Part shown: positions 44,706-53,683 of the stretch, piece after piece | Numbering within the stretch: position 1 is the first letter of the stretch | How the letters are laid out: each line of letters opens with the position of its first letter | NCBI RefSeq assembly: GCF_042658925.1 | Contig: NZ_JBHSRF010000014.1 | Span: 80,037-144,036 of the forward strand | Length of the DNA: 64,000 bases | Origin: Sphaerisporangium aureirubrum | GTDB taxonomy: Bacteria > Actinomycetota > Actinomycetes > Streptosporangiales > Streptosporangiaceae | Reading direction: 5' to 3' | Notes under the pieces: model-generated | Seen by the model: only the letters and a program-made list of their open reading frames with translations | Told to the model about the DNA's origin: nothing | Database searches by the model: none | Position numbers and translations under genes: made by a program

Positions 44706-44770
44706 GACCTGCACCCTGATGATCTTTTTAATGATCACCGCTGAGAGTCAGTGAACGGGTGAATCACGTC

Positions 44771-45739
44771 ATGACCATTGATCTTCAGTCGTTGACCCTT
44801 CATGAGGAGACCGAGGCGATGCCGGTCGCCATCGCCTCCCTGTCCACAGCCGATTCGCCGAGAATCGGCGGCGAGGATCCGGAACACCTGCGCCTCCTCG
44901 TCGTGACCGAGAGCAGGCTCCCCCCGATCGTCGTGCACCGGCCCACGATGCGCGTGATCGACGGACGGCACCGGGTGGCCGCGGCCAGGGAGCGCGGCCG
45001 GCAGACGATCGAGGCCCGGTTCTTCGACGGCTCCGAGGACGACGCGTTCGTGCTCGCGGTCACCCTGAACATCGGGCATGGCCTGCCGCTGACCCTGCGG
45101 GAGCGCACGGCCGCGGCGGCGCGGATCGTCGGCACGCACCCGCACTGGTCGGACCGGGTGATCGCCTCGATCGCCGGGATCTCCGCCCGGACCGTCGCCG
45201 GGCTGCGCGCGAAGGTCGGCGGCCCGGCGGCCAGGGGCCAGGTGCGGCTCGGGCGCGACGGCCGGGCCTGGCCGGTGGACGGCACCGAGGGCCGCAGGGT
45301 CGCCGCCGAGTTCATCGAGCGGCAGCCCGAGCTGTCGCTGCGGCAGGTGGCGCAGCTCGCCGGGATATCCCCGGAGACGGCCCGCGACGTCCGCAACCGG
45401 CTGAGCCGGGGCGTGAGCCCCATCCCCGACCGGGGCAGGCGCGCCCGCGCGGAGACCGAGCCGCAGCCGGCGCCGCAGAAGCGGCAGGGGGAGCCGTCCG
45501 ACGCGCGGTCCCTGCTGGTGCAGCGGCTCCAGCAGGACCCCGACTTCCGCAACTCCGCGGGCGGCCGGGCCCTGCTCAGGCTGCTGCTGTCCCACACCCC
45601 CGAGGCGAACAACTGGGAACGGCTGGCCGAGGGCATCCCCGCGCACCGCAGCAGCACCGTGGCGCGGCTCGCCCTGGAGTGCAGCCGGATCTGGGAGGAG
45701 TTCGCCGACCGGATCGAATGCGACAGGGAGGTCGTCTGA
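44771..45739 (+). CDS. StrR/Bbr-type ParB-fold transcriptional activator (second copy)
   Basis: 322 residues from ATG 44771. Same plan as the first copy: ParB-like domain (LPPIVVHRPTMRVIDGRHRV, then DDAFVLAVTLNIGHGLPLTL) and two HTH units (SDRVIASIAGISARTVAGLR and LSLRQVAQLAGISPETARDV). ADSPRIGGEDPEHLR is closer to classical StrR proteins than the first copy is. The start is uncertain: GTG 44759 is possible, and ATG 44819 has the best ribosome-binding site (GAGGAG, 9 bp) but would shorten the N-terminus. Two such regulators in one cluster is unusual. Confidence 0.9.
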   Translation: MTIDLQSLTLHEETEAMPVAIASLSTADSPRIGGEDPEHLRLLVVTESRLPPIVVHRPTMRVIDGRHRVAAARERGRQTIEARFFDGSEDDAFVLAVTLNIGHGLPLTLRERTAAAARIVGTHPHWSDRVIASIAGISARTVAGLRAKVGGPAARGQVRLGRDGRAWPVDGTEGRRVAAEFIERQPELSLRQVAQLAGISPETARDVRNRLSRGVSPIPDRGRRARAETEPQPAPQKRQGEPSDARSLLVQRLQQDPDFRNSAGGRALLRLLLSHTPEANNWERLAEGIPAHRSSTVARLALECSRIWEEFADRIECDREVV

Positions 45740-45859
45740 CGTACGCATCCGCATCCCTCCTCGGCGGCTCGGTCCTGACACTCGCCCCGACGCTCATCAG
45801 GATGCTGAACTTGAGGTTTCGGCGAGGTTTCGCCGCTGATGATCGTGGAGGGATGACGG

Positions 45860-46669
45860 ATGGCGGTTCGCAGGATCAACGGGATCGACTTGAATACCGC
45901 GGAGTACGGAACCGGTGAGCCGGTGGTGCTGATCCCCGGCACCGGGGCGCGCGGGTCCATTTTCCGGGCGCACCAGGTGCCGGCGCTGGTCGCGGCGGGT
46001 TTCCGCGCGGTCACCGTCGACAACAGGGGCGTGCCTCCCACGGACCGGTGCGAGGAGGGATTCGCCCTCGGCGACATGGTGGGGGACGTGGCCGCGCTGA
46101 TCGAGGACCTCGGCGCCGGGCCGTGCCGCGTCGTGGGCTTCTCCATGGGCGCGATCGTGGTGCAGGAGTTGCTGGTGGCCAGGCCCGGCCTGGTGTCCCA
46201 GGCGGTGCTGATGGCCACCAGAGGCAGGACGGACGCGTTGAGCGCCGCCCACACCGAGGGTGAGCTGGCGATGCTGGACCGGGGCGTCAAGCTGCCGCCC
46301 CGGTTCGAGGCCGCGATGCGTGTGTACACGGGGTTCTCCCGGCGCACCCAGCGCGACGAGCAGGGCGTGCGCAACTGGCTGGACCTTTTCGAGATGTCCG
46401 TCGAGAGCTCCGAGCCGAGCCGCTCGCAACTGGAGCTGGAGCGCATCCCGGACCGGCGGGAGGACTACCGGCGGATCACCACCCCCACGCTGGTGCTGGC
46501 CTTCGGCGAGGACATGCTGACCCCGCCGCACCTGTGCCGCGAGGTGGCCGACGCCATCCCCGGCGCGAAGTTCCGCGAGATCGCCGAGTGCGGGCACTTC
46601 GGCCACATCGAGGATCCGCACACGGTGAACGCGGCCATCATCGGGTTCTTCCGGGGCGGCGGGCGATGA
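45860..46669 (+). CDS. alpha/beta hydrolase
   Basis: 269 residues from ATG 45860. Oxyanion region PVVLIPGTGARGS, nucleophile Ser in GFSMGAIVVQ, catalytic acid near VLAFGEDMLTPP and His in IAECGHFGHIED. It is a stand-alone alpha/beta hydrolase rather than a typical type II thioesterase (GHSMG). It sits between the second regulator and the HmO-HpgT gene, so it probably belongs to the pathway. An editing, transfer or tailoring role is open. Confidence 0.85.
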   Translation: MAVRRINGIDLNTAEYGTGEPVVLIPGTGARGSIFRAHQVPALVAAGFRAVTVDNRGVPPTDRCEEGFALGDMVGDVAALIEDLGAGPCRVVGFSMGAIVVQELLVARPGLVSQAVLMATRGRTDALSAAHTEGELAMLDRGVKLPPRFEAAMRVYTGFSRRTQRDEQGVRNWLDLFEMSVESSEPSRSQLELERIPDRREDYRRITTPTLVLAFGEDMLTPPHLCREVADAIPGAKFREIAECGHFGHIEDPHTVNAAIIGFFRGGGR

Positions 46670-46884
46670 TCGCGGTTTCCGCCGGGCCGCCCCGATGAAT
46701 ACGAATTAGGCTCGCATTTCCCGGTACGGCCGAACGGGTCTCATGTTTTTCCCCTGGATGGGGATTTCTCTGTTTTCTCCGCTGGATTTCCGCTGGCGCC
46801 TCAATGGAGCCGATTCCTGTTGCTGGACAGACAGGGCCCGGCCAACAATGAGGCGCCAATAAACGTCCGGCACTGTGAGGCCAG

Positions 46885-49302
46885 ATGAGCGACCCGATCC
46901 TGGTGGCGGAACCGGGAGCATTGACGCTCGGCGACTACGCGCGACTGGCCAGGGAAAGGCTGGACGCCCCGGTCTGGGACTACATCGAGGGCGGCGCGGG
47001 CGAGGAACGCGCCCTCGCCGCCAACACCGGGGCGTTCGACCGCGTACGGCTGCGGCCCTCGGTGCTGACCGGCGCCGCCGAACCCCTGCTCGCCACCGAG
47101 ATCCTCGGCCGCACCTGGGGCGCGCCGTTCGCGGTCGCGCCGATGGGCTACCAGACGGTGGCGGATCCCGAAGGCGAGCTCGCCACCGTCCGGGCCGCGG
47201 GTGAGACGGCGACCCCGGTCGTCGTCAGCACCTTCGCCGGGCACACCTTCGAGGACCTCGCCGCGGCGGCCGGGGCCCCGCTGTGGCTCCAGCTGTATTG
47301 CTTCAGGGACAGGGACCTCAGCCGCCGCCTGGTGGAGCGCGCCGAACGCGCCGGGTTCGAGGCCGTGGTCCTCACCTGTGACGCGCCGCGCCTCGGCCGC
47401 AGGCTGCGCGACACCCGCAACGACTTCCGGCTGCCGCCCGGCGTCGAACCCGTCAACCTCGGACCCGCCGGGCCCGGCGGCCCCGGCTACGCCCGGCCGG
47501 CCGCGCACGCCGCCGCCGAGTTCGACCCCTCGCTCGACTGGGACGTCGTGGCGTGGCTGCGTTCGGTCACCCGGCTGCCGATCCTGCTCAAAGGCATCCT
47601 CACCGCCGAGGACGCCGCCCGCGCGGCCGCGGCCGGGGTGGACGGCGTCGTCGTCTCCAACCACGGGGGCCGCCAGCTCGACGCCGCCCCGGCGACGCTG
47701 GACGCGCTGCCCGAGGTCGTCGCCGCCGTGGACGGCGCCTGCCCGGTGCTGCTGGACGGCGGGGTGCGCCGGGGGAGCGACGTGCTCGCCGCCCTCGCCC
47801 TCGGCGCCTCGGCGGTCCTGGTCGGCCGCCCCGTGCTGCACGGCCTGGCGGTGCACGGCCGGGCCGGCGTGCGCCGGGTGCTCGACCTGCTCACCGAGGA
47901 ACTGGCCGACGCGATGGCCCTCACCGGCACCGCCTCGGTCACCGGCGTCCGGCCCGAGCTGGTGCGCGCCGCGCGGGAGCCGCGCACGCGCGCCGCGGGG
48001 CCCGCGCTGCGCCTGGCGGACCTGCACTCGGGGGTCGCCGACCCGGTCATGGACACCATGAACTTCCTCAACGAGGTGACCGCGCGCTACCCCGAGGCCG
48101 TCTCGTTCGCGCCCGGCCGTCCCTACGACGGGTTCTTCGACGTCGAGCAGATCTTCGGCCACATCCGCCGCTACCTCGGCCACCTGACCGACCAGGGCGA
48201 GAGCCCCGCGCGCATCCGGGACGCCATGTTCCAGTACGGCCCGACCGCGGGCCGGATCCGCGGCGTCATCGCCGGCGCGCTGCGGGCGGACGAGGGCGTG
48301 GACGTGCCGCCGGAGTCGATCGTGGTCACCGTCGGCGCCCAGGAGGCCATGTTCCTGGTACTGCGGGCGGTCATGGCCGGGCCCGAGGACGTGCTGCTGC
48401 TGTCCACCCCCTGCTACGTCGGGATCACCGGCGCCGCGCGGCTGCTCGACGTCGGCGTGGTGCCGGTCCGCGAACGCGAGGACGGCCTGTCCGCCCAGGA
48501 CGCCGAGGCCGCCCTGCGCGCCGAGCTCGCCCGCGGCAGGCGCCCCCGCATGATCTACGTCGTGCCCGACCACTCCAACCCCTCGGGCGTCACGATGTCC
48601 CTGCGGGCCAGGCTGGACCTGCTCGCCCTGGCGTCCCGTCACGACCTCCTGATCATGGAGGACAGCCCGTACCGGCTGGTCAGCCCCGGTGTCCAGCTGC
48701 CGACCCTGAAGAGCCTCGACACCGAGCGCCGGGTGGTCCAGCTCGGCTCGTTCTCCAAGACCGTCTTCCCCGGCGCCAGGGTCGGCTACGTCGTCGCCGA
48801 CCAGGAGGTCGTCACCCCGGACGGCCGCACGGGCCTGCTCGCCGACGAGCTGTCCAAGATCAAGAGCATGATCACGGTGAACACCTCCCCGCTCGGCCAG
48901 GCCGCGGTGGCGGGCGCGCTGCTCGGCTCCGCCGGCGGCGTCGCCGACCTCAACCGCCGGACCGCCAAGCACTACGGCGCCGCCATGCGGGCCACCCTGG
49001 ACCGTCTCGCCGAGGTGTTCCCGCCGGAGACCCGCGAGCGGCTCGGCGTCACCTGGAACGCCCCGAGCGGCGGCTTCTTCCTCAGACTGCGCGTCGGCTT
49101 CCCGGCCGACAACGCGGCCCTCATCCGTTCCGCCGAGGAATTCGGCGTCATCTGGACGCCGATGTCGTACTTCTACCCGCACGGCGGTGGAGAACAGGAG
49201 ATCAGGCTCTCCATCAGCTACCTCACCCCACACGACATCGAGGAGGGTGTCACACGGCTGGCTCGATTCGTCGAGTCGGAGAACACGGACCCGAAAAGGT
49301 GA
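46885..49302 (+). CDS. hydroxymandelate oxidase-aminotransferase fusion (HmO-HpgT)
   Basis: 805 residues. Residues about 10-360 are an FMN-dependent alpha-hydroxy-acid oxidase with the catalytic His260 (SNHGGRQLD) and the FMN phosphate region (LLDGGVRRGSDVL), matching HmO. After a linker (about 361-390), residues 390-800 are a fold-type I aminotransferase with PLP Lys625 (LGSFSKTVFPGARVGYVV) and DHSNPSGVTMS, matching HpgT. HmO makes 4-hydroxyphenylglyoxylate and HpgT aminates it to Hpg; HpgT is known also to aminate the Dpg precursor. The fusion would pass glyoxylate between domains. ATG 46885 with GAGG upstream. No StrR box lies in front. Confidence 0.93.
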   Translation: MSDPILVAEPGALTLGDYARLARERLDAPVWDYIEGGAGEERALAANTGAFDRVRLRPSVLTGAAEPLLATEILGRTWGAPFAVAPMGYQTVADPEGELATVRAAGETATPVVVSTFAGHTFEDLAAAAGAPLWLQLYCFRDRDLSRRLVERAERAGFEAVVLTCDAPRLGRRLRDTRNDFRLPPGVEPVNLGPAGPGGPGYARPAAHAAAEFDPSLDWDVVAWLRSVTRLPILLKGILTAEDAARAAAAGVDGVVVSNHGGRQLDAAPATLDALPEVVAAVDGACPVLLDGGVRRGSDVLAALALGASAVLVGRPVLHGLAVHGRAGVRRVLDLLTEELADAMALTGTASVTGVRPELVRAAREPRTRAAGPALRLADLHSGVADPVMDTMNFLNEVTARYPEAVSFAPGRPYDGFFDVEQIFGHIRRYLGHLTDQGESPARIRDAMFQYGPTAGRIRGVIAGALRADEGVDVPPESIVVTVGAQEAMFLVLRAVMAGPEDVLLLSTPCYVGITGAARLLDVGVVPVREREDGLSAQDAEAALRAELARGRRPRMIYVVPDHSNPSGVTMSLRARLDLLALASRHDLLIMEDSPYRLVSPGVQLPTLKSLDTERRVVQLGSFSKTVFPGARVGYVVADQEVVTPDGRTGLLADELSKIKSMITVNTSPLGQAAVAGALLGSAGGVADLNRRTAKHYGAAMRATLDRLAEVFPPETRERLGVTWNAPSGGFFLRLRVGFPADNAALIRSAEEFGVIWTPMSYFYPHGGGEQEIRLSISYLTPHDIEEGVTRLARFVESENTDPKR

Positions 49303-49309
49303 ACAGGAA

Positions 49310-49378
49310 ATGACCGAGCTGGACATCAAACGACTCATTCGCAGTAAGCGGCGAATGTGGGGGTGGACTTTCCGGTGA
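49310..49378 (+). CDS. possible 22-residue ORF between hmo-hpgT and dpgA
   Basis: ATG 49310 preceded by CAGGAA, encoding a basic peptide that starts MTELDIKRLIRSKRRM and stops at TGA 49376-49378. It overlaps the GTG start of dpgA by 22 bp. Its only likely role is coupling translation of dpgA to hmo-hpgT. It may be chance. Confidence 0.25.
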   Translation: MTELDIKRLIRSKRRMWGWTFR

Positions 49379-50508
49379 CCATCCATATGGAACGGCCCGT
49401 GATCGCGGCGCAGTCCGTGGCGGAACGGGCGGCCCCGGCCGTAAGGGCGCGGATCGTCGGCGTGGGGACCGCGGTCCCGGGCACGTCGTACACGCAGCAG
49501 GAGGTGCTGGACGCCTTCGCCATCACCGACCCCAGGGTGCGGTCGGTGTTCCTCAACAGCGCGATCGACCGGCGGCACCTGGTGCTGCCCGGCCGGGACG
49601 CCGGGGGCAGGCGCCTGCCCGAGGCGCAGGGCGACCTGCTGGACAGGCACAAGTCCCAGGCCGTCGAGGTGGGGATCCGCGCGCTGGAGGCCTGCCTGAA
49701 GCGCACGGACGCCTCCCTGTCCGACCTGCGCCATCTGTGCTGCGTCACCTCGACCGGGTTCCTCACCCCCGGTCTCAGCGCCCTGATCATCAAGGAACTC
49801 GGCATCGACCGGCACTGCAGCCGTTCCGACATCGTCGGCATGGGCTGCAACGCCGGGCTCAACGCCCTCAACGTCGTGGCCGGCTGGTCGGTCGCCAACC
49901 CGGGCGAGCTGGCCGTCGTGCTGTGCTCCGAGGCGTGCTCCTCGGCGTACGCCATGGACTCCACGATGCGCACGGCGGTGGTGAACAGCCTGTTCGGCGA
50001 CGGCTCGGCGGCCGTCGCGCTGGTCGCCGACGACGGCACCCCACCGGGGCCGCCCGCCGGGAAGGACGGCCCGCGGGTGCTGAAGTTCGCCAGCTGCATC
50101 ATCCCCGACGCCGTCGACGCCATGCGGTACGACTGGGACCGCGACCTCGGCCGCTTCAGCTTCTTCCTCGACCCGCAGATCCCCTACGTGGTGGGGGCGC
50201 ACGCCGAGATCGTCGTCGACCGGCTGCTCGCCGGGACCGGGCTCTACCGGAGCGACATCAGCCAGTGGCTCGTCCACTCGGGAGGCAAGAAGGTCATCGA
50301 CGCCGTGGTGGTCAACCTCGGCCTCAGCCGCCACGACGTGCGGCACACCATCGGGGTCCTGCGCGACTACGGCAACGTGTCGAGCGGCTCCTTCCTGTTC
50401 TCCTACGAGCGGCTGCTCGACGAGGGCGTGACCAGGCCGGGCGACTACGGCGTGCTGATGACGATGGGACCCGGTTCCACGCTAGAGACCGCGCTGGTCC
50501 AGTGGTGA
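49357..50508 (+). CDS. dpgA: 3,5-dihydroxyphenylacetyl-CoA synthase DpgA (type III PKS)
   Basis: 383 residues from GTG 49357. A chalcone-synthase-fold enzyme that condenses four malonyl-CoA toward 3,5-dihydroxyphenylacetyl-CoA. Catalytic Cys164 is in VGMGCNAGLNALNVV, His in WLVHSGGKKVID and Asn in RDYGNVSSGSFLF. The stretches FLNSAIDRRHL and DAVDAMRYDWDRD are those of DpgA proteins from glycopeptide clusters. An ATG at 49387 is an alternative start. First of the dpgABCD set. Confidence 0.96.
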   Translation: MGVDFPVTIHMERPVIAAQSVAERAAPAVRARIVGVGTAVPGTSYTQQEVLDAFAITDPRVRSVFLNSAIDRRHLVLPGRDAGGRRLPEAQGDLLDRHKSQAVEVGIRALEACLKRTDASLSDLRHLCCVTSTGFLTPGLSALIIKELGIDRHCSRSDIVGMGCNAGLNALNVVAGWSVANPGELAVVLCSEACSSAYAMDSTMRTAVVNSLFGDGSAAVALVADDGTPPGPPAGKDGPRVLKFASCIIPDAVDAMRYDWDRDLGRFSFFLDPQIPYVVGAHAEIVVDRLLAGTGLYRSDISQWLVHSGGKKVIDAVVVNLGLSRHDVRHTIGVLRDYGNVSSGSFLFSYERLLDEGVTRPGDYGVLMTMGPGSTLETALVQW

Positions 50509-50531
50509 CCGCGGCCGAGGAGGCGAACGAG

Positions 50532-51212
50532 ATGTCCGTGAACGGTGTGGACGGCGAGGAGCTCGTCCTGCGGATCGACGGCACCGAGCCGTTGTCGCTC
50601 GCGGCGGTGCGGGCGGTCGAGGCCGTCTGCGCGCGGGCCGACGCGCTCGGCGGCGTGGGAGTCCTGCCGGTGATGCTGTCCGGCGCCCCCGCCGGGTCGT
50701 GGACCGCGGACGCGGACGTCGCCCTGGTGACCAAGTGGGAGCGGGCGGTGCGGCGGCTGGAACGCCTCGGCATGACGACCGTCGCGACGGCGGAGGGCGA
50801 CGTCGGCGGGCTCGCCCTGGACGTCCTGCTCACCACCGACCTGCGGATCGTCACCCCGGACACCCGGCTGCTGGTCTCGGTCGACGGCGGGGCCACCTGG
50901 CCCGGCATGGCGGCCTACCGGCTCACCGCCCAGGCCGGGATCGCGCCGGTGCGCCGCGCGGTGCTGTTCGGCCATCCGATCGGCGCGGGCGAGGCCCAGG
51001 CCATGGGCCTGGTGCACGAGGTGACGGACGACCCCGCCAAGGCGCTCGTGGTGGCCACCGAGGCCGCCGCCGCCCTGTCCGGCCGCGAGCTGGCCATCCG
51101 GCGGCAGCTGATGCACGAGGCGGCCGTCACCAGCTTCGAGAACGCCCTCGGCGCGCACCTCGCGGCCTGCGACCGCGCGCTGCGCCAGACCCCCGCCAGA
51201 GCCGCGTCGTGA
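50532..51212 (+). CDS. dpgB: DpgB, enoyl-CoA-hydratase-like partner of DpgA
   Basis: 226 residues from ATG 50532, with GGAGG 8 bp upstream; GTG 50505, overlapping the dpgA stop, is possible. Crotonase-fold protein with low conservation: AEGDVGGLALDVLLTTDLRI and AVLFGHPIGAGEAQAMGLVH. DpgB is known to raise DpgA turnover and help aromatise the tetraketide. Position and length fit. Confidence 0.9.
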   Translation: MSVNGVDGEELVLRIDGTEPLSLAAVRAVEAVCARADALGGVGVLPVMLSGAPAGSWTADADVALVTKWERAVRRLERLGMTTVATAEGDVGGLALDVLLTTDLRIVTPDTRLLVSVDGGATWPGMAAYRLTAQAGIAPVRRAVLFGHPIGAGEAQAMGLVHEVTDDPAKALVVATEAAAALSGRELAIRRQLMHEAAVTSFENALGAHLAACDRALRQTPARAAS

Positions 51213-52525
51213 GACCAGGCACCGGCCCCGGCGGCGTCGCGCCCGCGGACCTGGGCAAGGCCCTGGCCTCGCTGGCCGACGCCGCCGCGGGCGTCGACGA
51301 ACTGCTCGCCGCGCTGCCCGAGCCCTCCGCGCGCACCCACGAGCAGCGCGCCGAGGCCGCGGCGGCGCTGGACGCGGCCAGGGACCTGCGGACCCGCTTC
51401 ATGGACCGGTACGCCGACGAGGTCTACGACCGGCTCACCGACGGCCGTACCGCCTTCCTCCGGATCGGCGAGCTGGCCGAGGCCGCGGCCGGGGAGTTCC
51501 CCGGCCTGGTCCCGGCCGCGGACCGCCTGGCCGAGGACCGGGCCAGGCCCCAGGCCGCCAAGGAGGGCCACGAGATCGACCAGGGCATCTTCCTGCGGGG
51601 CGTGCTGCGCTCCCCGGTCGCCGGCCCGCACCTGCTCGACGCCATGCTCCGGCCGACGCCCCGGGCGCTGCGCCTGCTGCCGAGGTTCACCGGCACCGGC
51701 CTGATCGAGACCGGGTCGGTGCGGCTGGAGCGCCGCGACGGCGTGGCCCACCTGACGATGGTCCGCGACGACTGCCTGAACGCCGAGGACGAGCGCCAGG
51801 TCGACGACATGGAGACCGCCGTGGACCTCGCGCTGCTCGACCCGTCGGTGCGGGCCGGGGTGCTGCGCGGCGGCGAGATGACCCACCCCCGTTACAAGGG
51901 CAGGCGGGTGTTCAGCGCCGGGATCAACCTCAAGAGCCTGCACGCCGGGGACATCTCCCTGGTGGGCTTCCTGCTGCGCCGCGAGCTCGGCTACATCGCC
52001 AAGCTGGTGCGCGGCGTGCTCACCGGCGAGGAGGGCTCGTGGCGGGCGCGCACCGTGGAGAAGCCGTGGGTGGCCGCCGTGGACACCTTCGCCATCGGCG
52101 GCGGCGCGCAGCTGCTGCTCGTCTTCGACCACGTGGTCGCCGCCTCCGACGCCTACCTCAGCCTGCCCGCCGCCAAGGAGGGCATCGTGCCCGGGGCGTC
52201 CAACCTCCGGCTCGGCCGTGTCGCGGGGCCCCGGCTCGCGCGCCAGGTCGTGCTCGGCGGGCGCCGGATCCAGGCCGCCGAGCCGGACGCCAGGCTGCTG
52301 GTGGACGAGGTCGTGGAGCCCGCCGAGGTCGGCGCGGCGGCCGAGCGGGCCGCCGAGGCGCTGAAGGGCCCCGCGGTCGTGCCCAACCGGCGCATGCTGA
52401 ACCTCGCCGAGGAACCCGTCGAGGCGTTCCGCGCCTACATGGCCGAGTTCGCGCTCCAGCAGGTGCTGAGGCTGTACGCGGAGGACGTGATCGAGAAGGC
52501 CGGCCGTTTCGGTGGCGGCGCGTGA
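51209..52525 (+). CDS. dpgC: DpgC, cofactor-free dioxygenase
   Basis: 438 residues from GTG 51209, GTGA overlap with dpgB. A helical N-terminal domain (1-160) precedes a crotonase domain with FSAGINLKSLHAGDIS, AVDTFAIGGGAQLLLVFDHV and EGIVPGASNLRLGR. DpgC oxidises 3,5-dihydroxyphenylacetyl-CoA with O2 to the glyoxylate, without metal or cofactor. The glyoxylate is then aminated by HpgT to Dpg. Confidence 0.95.
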   Translation: MRPGTGPGGVAPADLGKALASLADAAAGVDELLAALPEPSARTHEQRAEAAAALDAARDLRTRFMDRYADEVYDRLTDGRTAFLRIGELAEAAAGEFPGLVPAADRLAEDRARPQAAKEGHEIDQGIFLRGVLRSPVAGPHLLDAMLRPTPRALRLLPRFTGTGLIETGSVRLERRDGVAHLTMVRDDCLNAEDERQVDDMETAVDLALLDPSVRAGVLRGGEMTHPRYKGRRVFSAGINLKSLHAGDISLVGFLLRRELGYIAKLVRGVLTGEEGSWRARTVEKPWVAAVDTFAIGGGAQLLLVFDHVVAASDAYLSLPAAKEGIVPGASNLRLGRVAGPRLARQVVLGGRRIQAAEPDARLLVDEVVEPAEVGAAAERAAEALKGPAVVPNRRMLNLAEEPVEAFRAYMAEFALQQVLRLYAEDVIEKAGRFGGGA

Positions 52526-53313
52526 ACAGGGTCGGGTACGAGCGCGAGGGCCACGTCGCCCACGTCACGCTGCACCGGCCCGAGGTGCTGAACGCGATGG
52601 ACACGCGCACGCACGAGGAGCTCGCCGCCGTCTGGGACCTGGTGGAGGAGGACGGCGAGGTCCGGGTGGTGGTGCTCACCGGCGCCGGGGACCGCGCGTT
52701 CTCCGTCGGCCAGGACCTGAAGGAACGGGTGCGGCTCAACACCGCGGGCGCCCCGCCCACCACGTTCGGCAGCCGGGACCAGCCCGGCTGGCCCCGGCTC
52801 ACCGAGCGCTTCTCGCTGTCCAAGCCCGTGATCGCGCGGGTCCACGGCTACGCGCTCGGCGGCGGCTTCGAGCTGGCGCTGGCCTGCGACGTCATCGTCG
52901 CCTCCGAGCAGGCCGTCTTCGGCCTGCCCGAGGCCACGCTCGGGCTGGTCCCCGGCGCGGGCGGGGTGTTCAGGCTCGCCCGGCAGCTGCCTCTGCGCAC
53001 CGCGATGGGCTACCTGCTCACCGGCCGGCGGATGGACGCGCGCACCGCTCTGCACCACGGGCTGGTGAACGAAGTGGTGCCGGTCGAGCGGCTCGACGAA
53101 TGCGTCGCCGAATGGGCCCGCGACCTGGTGCGCGCCGCCCCGTTGTCGGTGCGCGCCATCAAGGAGGCGGCGCTCGCCTCGGTCGATATGCCATTGGAAA
53201 GGGCATTTTCCACCCGTTATGTGTGGGAAGAGCGGCGTATGTACAGCAGTGACGCCACGGAGGGTCCACGAGCGTTCGTGGAAAAGCGGGATCCGGTGTG
53301 GATCGACGGTTGA
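52522..53313 (+). CDS. dpgD: DpgD, enoyl-CoA hydratase family protein
   Basis: 263 residues from GTG 52522, GTGA overlap with dpgC. Canonical crotonase fold: AFSVGQDLKERVRLN, HGYALGGGFELALACDVI, ATLGLVPGAGGVFRLARQL. Acts with DpgA/B in dehydration and aromatisation to 3,5-dihydroxyphenylacetyl-CoA. Last gene of the four-gene Dpg set. Confidence 0.95.
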   Translation: MNRVGYEREGHVAHVTLHRPEVLNAMDTRTHEELAAVWDLVEEDGEVRVVVLTGAGDRAFSVGQDLKERVRLNTAGAPPTTFGSRDQPGWPRLTERFSLSKPVIARVHGYALGGGFELALACDVIVASEQAVFGLPEATLGLVPGAGGVFRLARQLPLRTAMGYLLTGRRMDARTALHHGLVNEVVPVERLDECVAEWARDLVRAAPLSVRAIKEAALASVDMPLERAFSTRYVWEERRMYSSDATEGPRAFVEKRDPVWIDG

Positions 53314-53335
53314 CGCGGCGATTTTCCCGGGCCGT

Positions 53336-53364
53336 GTCCAGGTGCGGGAAATGGTCGGCTGGAC
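53336..53364. promoter_or_regulatory. StrR/Bbr-type operator 3, upstream of mbtH
   Basis: GTCCAG at 53336-53341, exactly 17 bp, CTGGAC at 53359-53364: perfectly palindromic arms in the StrR-family spacing. Ends 60 bp before mbtH and marks the promoter of the mbtH-exporter-fkbH-ACP-NRPS run. Confidence 0.85.
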
Positions 53365-53424
53365 GGCCTTACGGCGTTTCGCCATAGGGGTTATGTTTTT
53401 CGAAACAACCCCCGAGGAGCGAAC

Positions 53425-53649
53425 ATGGCCAACCCGTTCGACAATGAAGACGGTACCTTTTTCGCGCTCATCAACGATGAGGGCCAATATTCCCTCTGGC
53501 CCGCTTTCGCCGACGTCCCCGCCGGCTGGGAAACCGTGTTCGGCGAGGCCACACGCAAGGAGTGCCTCGACTTCATCGAGGAGAACTGGACCGACATGCG
53601 GCCGAAGAGCCTCATCGAGGAAATGGCGCAGTTCGAGCGGGCCCAATAA
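53425..53649 (+). CDS. MbtH-like protein
   Basis: 74 residues from ATG 53425, with GAGGAG 6 bp upstream. MANPFDNEDGTFFALINDEG, then YSLWPAF.DVPAGW and CLDFIEENWTDMRPKSL: the family signature NxExQxSLWP..DVPxGW with its Trp and Pro residues. It is a small chaperone/activator of NRPS adenylation domains, often needed for Tyr- and Hpg-activating ones. Its presence suits the downstream NRPS. Confidence 0.97.
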   Translation: MANPFDNEDGTFFALINDEGQYSLWPAFADVPAGWETVFGEATRKECLDFIEENWTDMRPKSLIEEMAQFERAQ

Positions 53650-53683
53650 TCCGGTCTGACGAGACTTAAGGAGGTTCCGCGTC

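Noticed and set aside
46795..46857. GGCGCCTCA...TGAGGCGCC inverted repeat before hmo-hpgT
   Set aside because: Arms are 45 bp apart and built on the GGCGCC palindrome common in such DNA; no match to the StrR box.
46801..50346. 1181-codon minus-strand ORF opposite hmo-hpgT and dpgA
   Set aside because: Shadow of conserved + strand genes; low-complexity Gly/Arg/Asp-rich translation with no motif.
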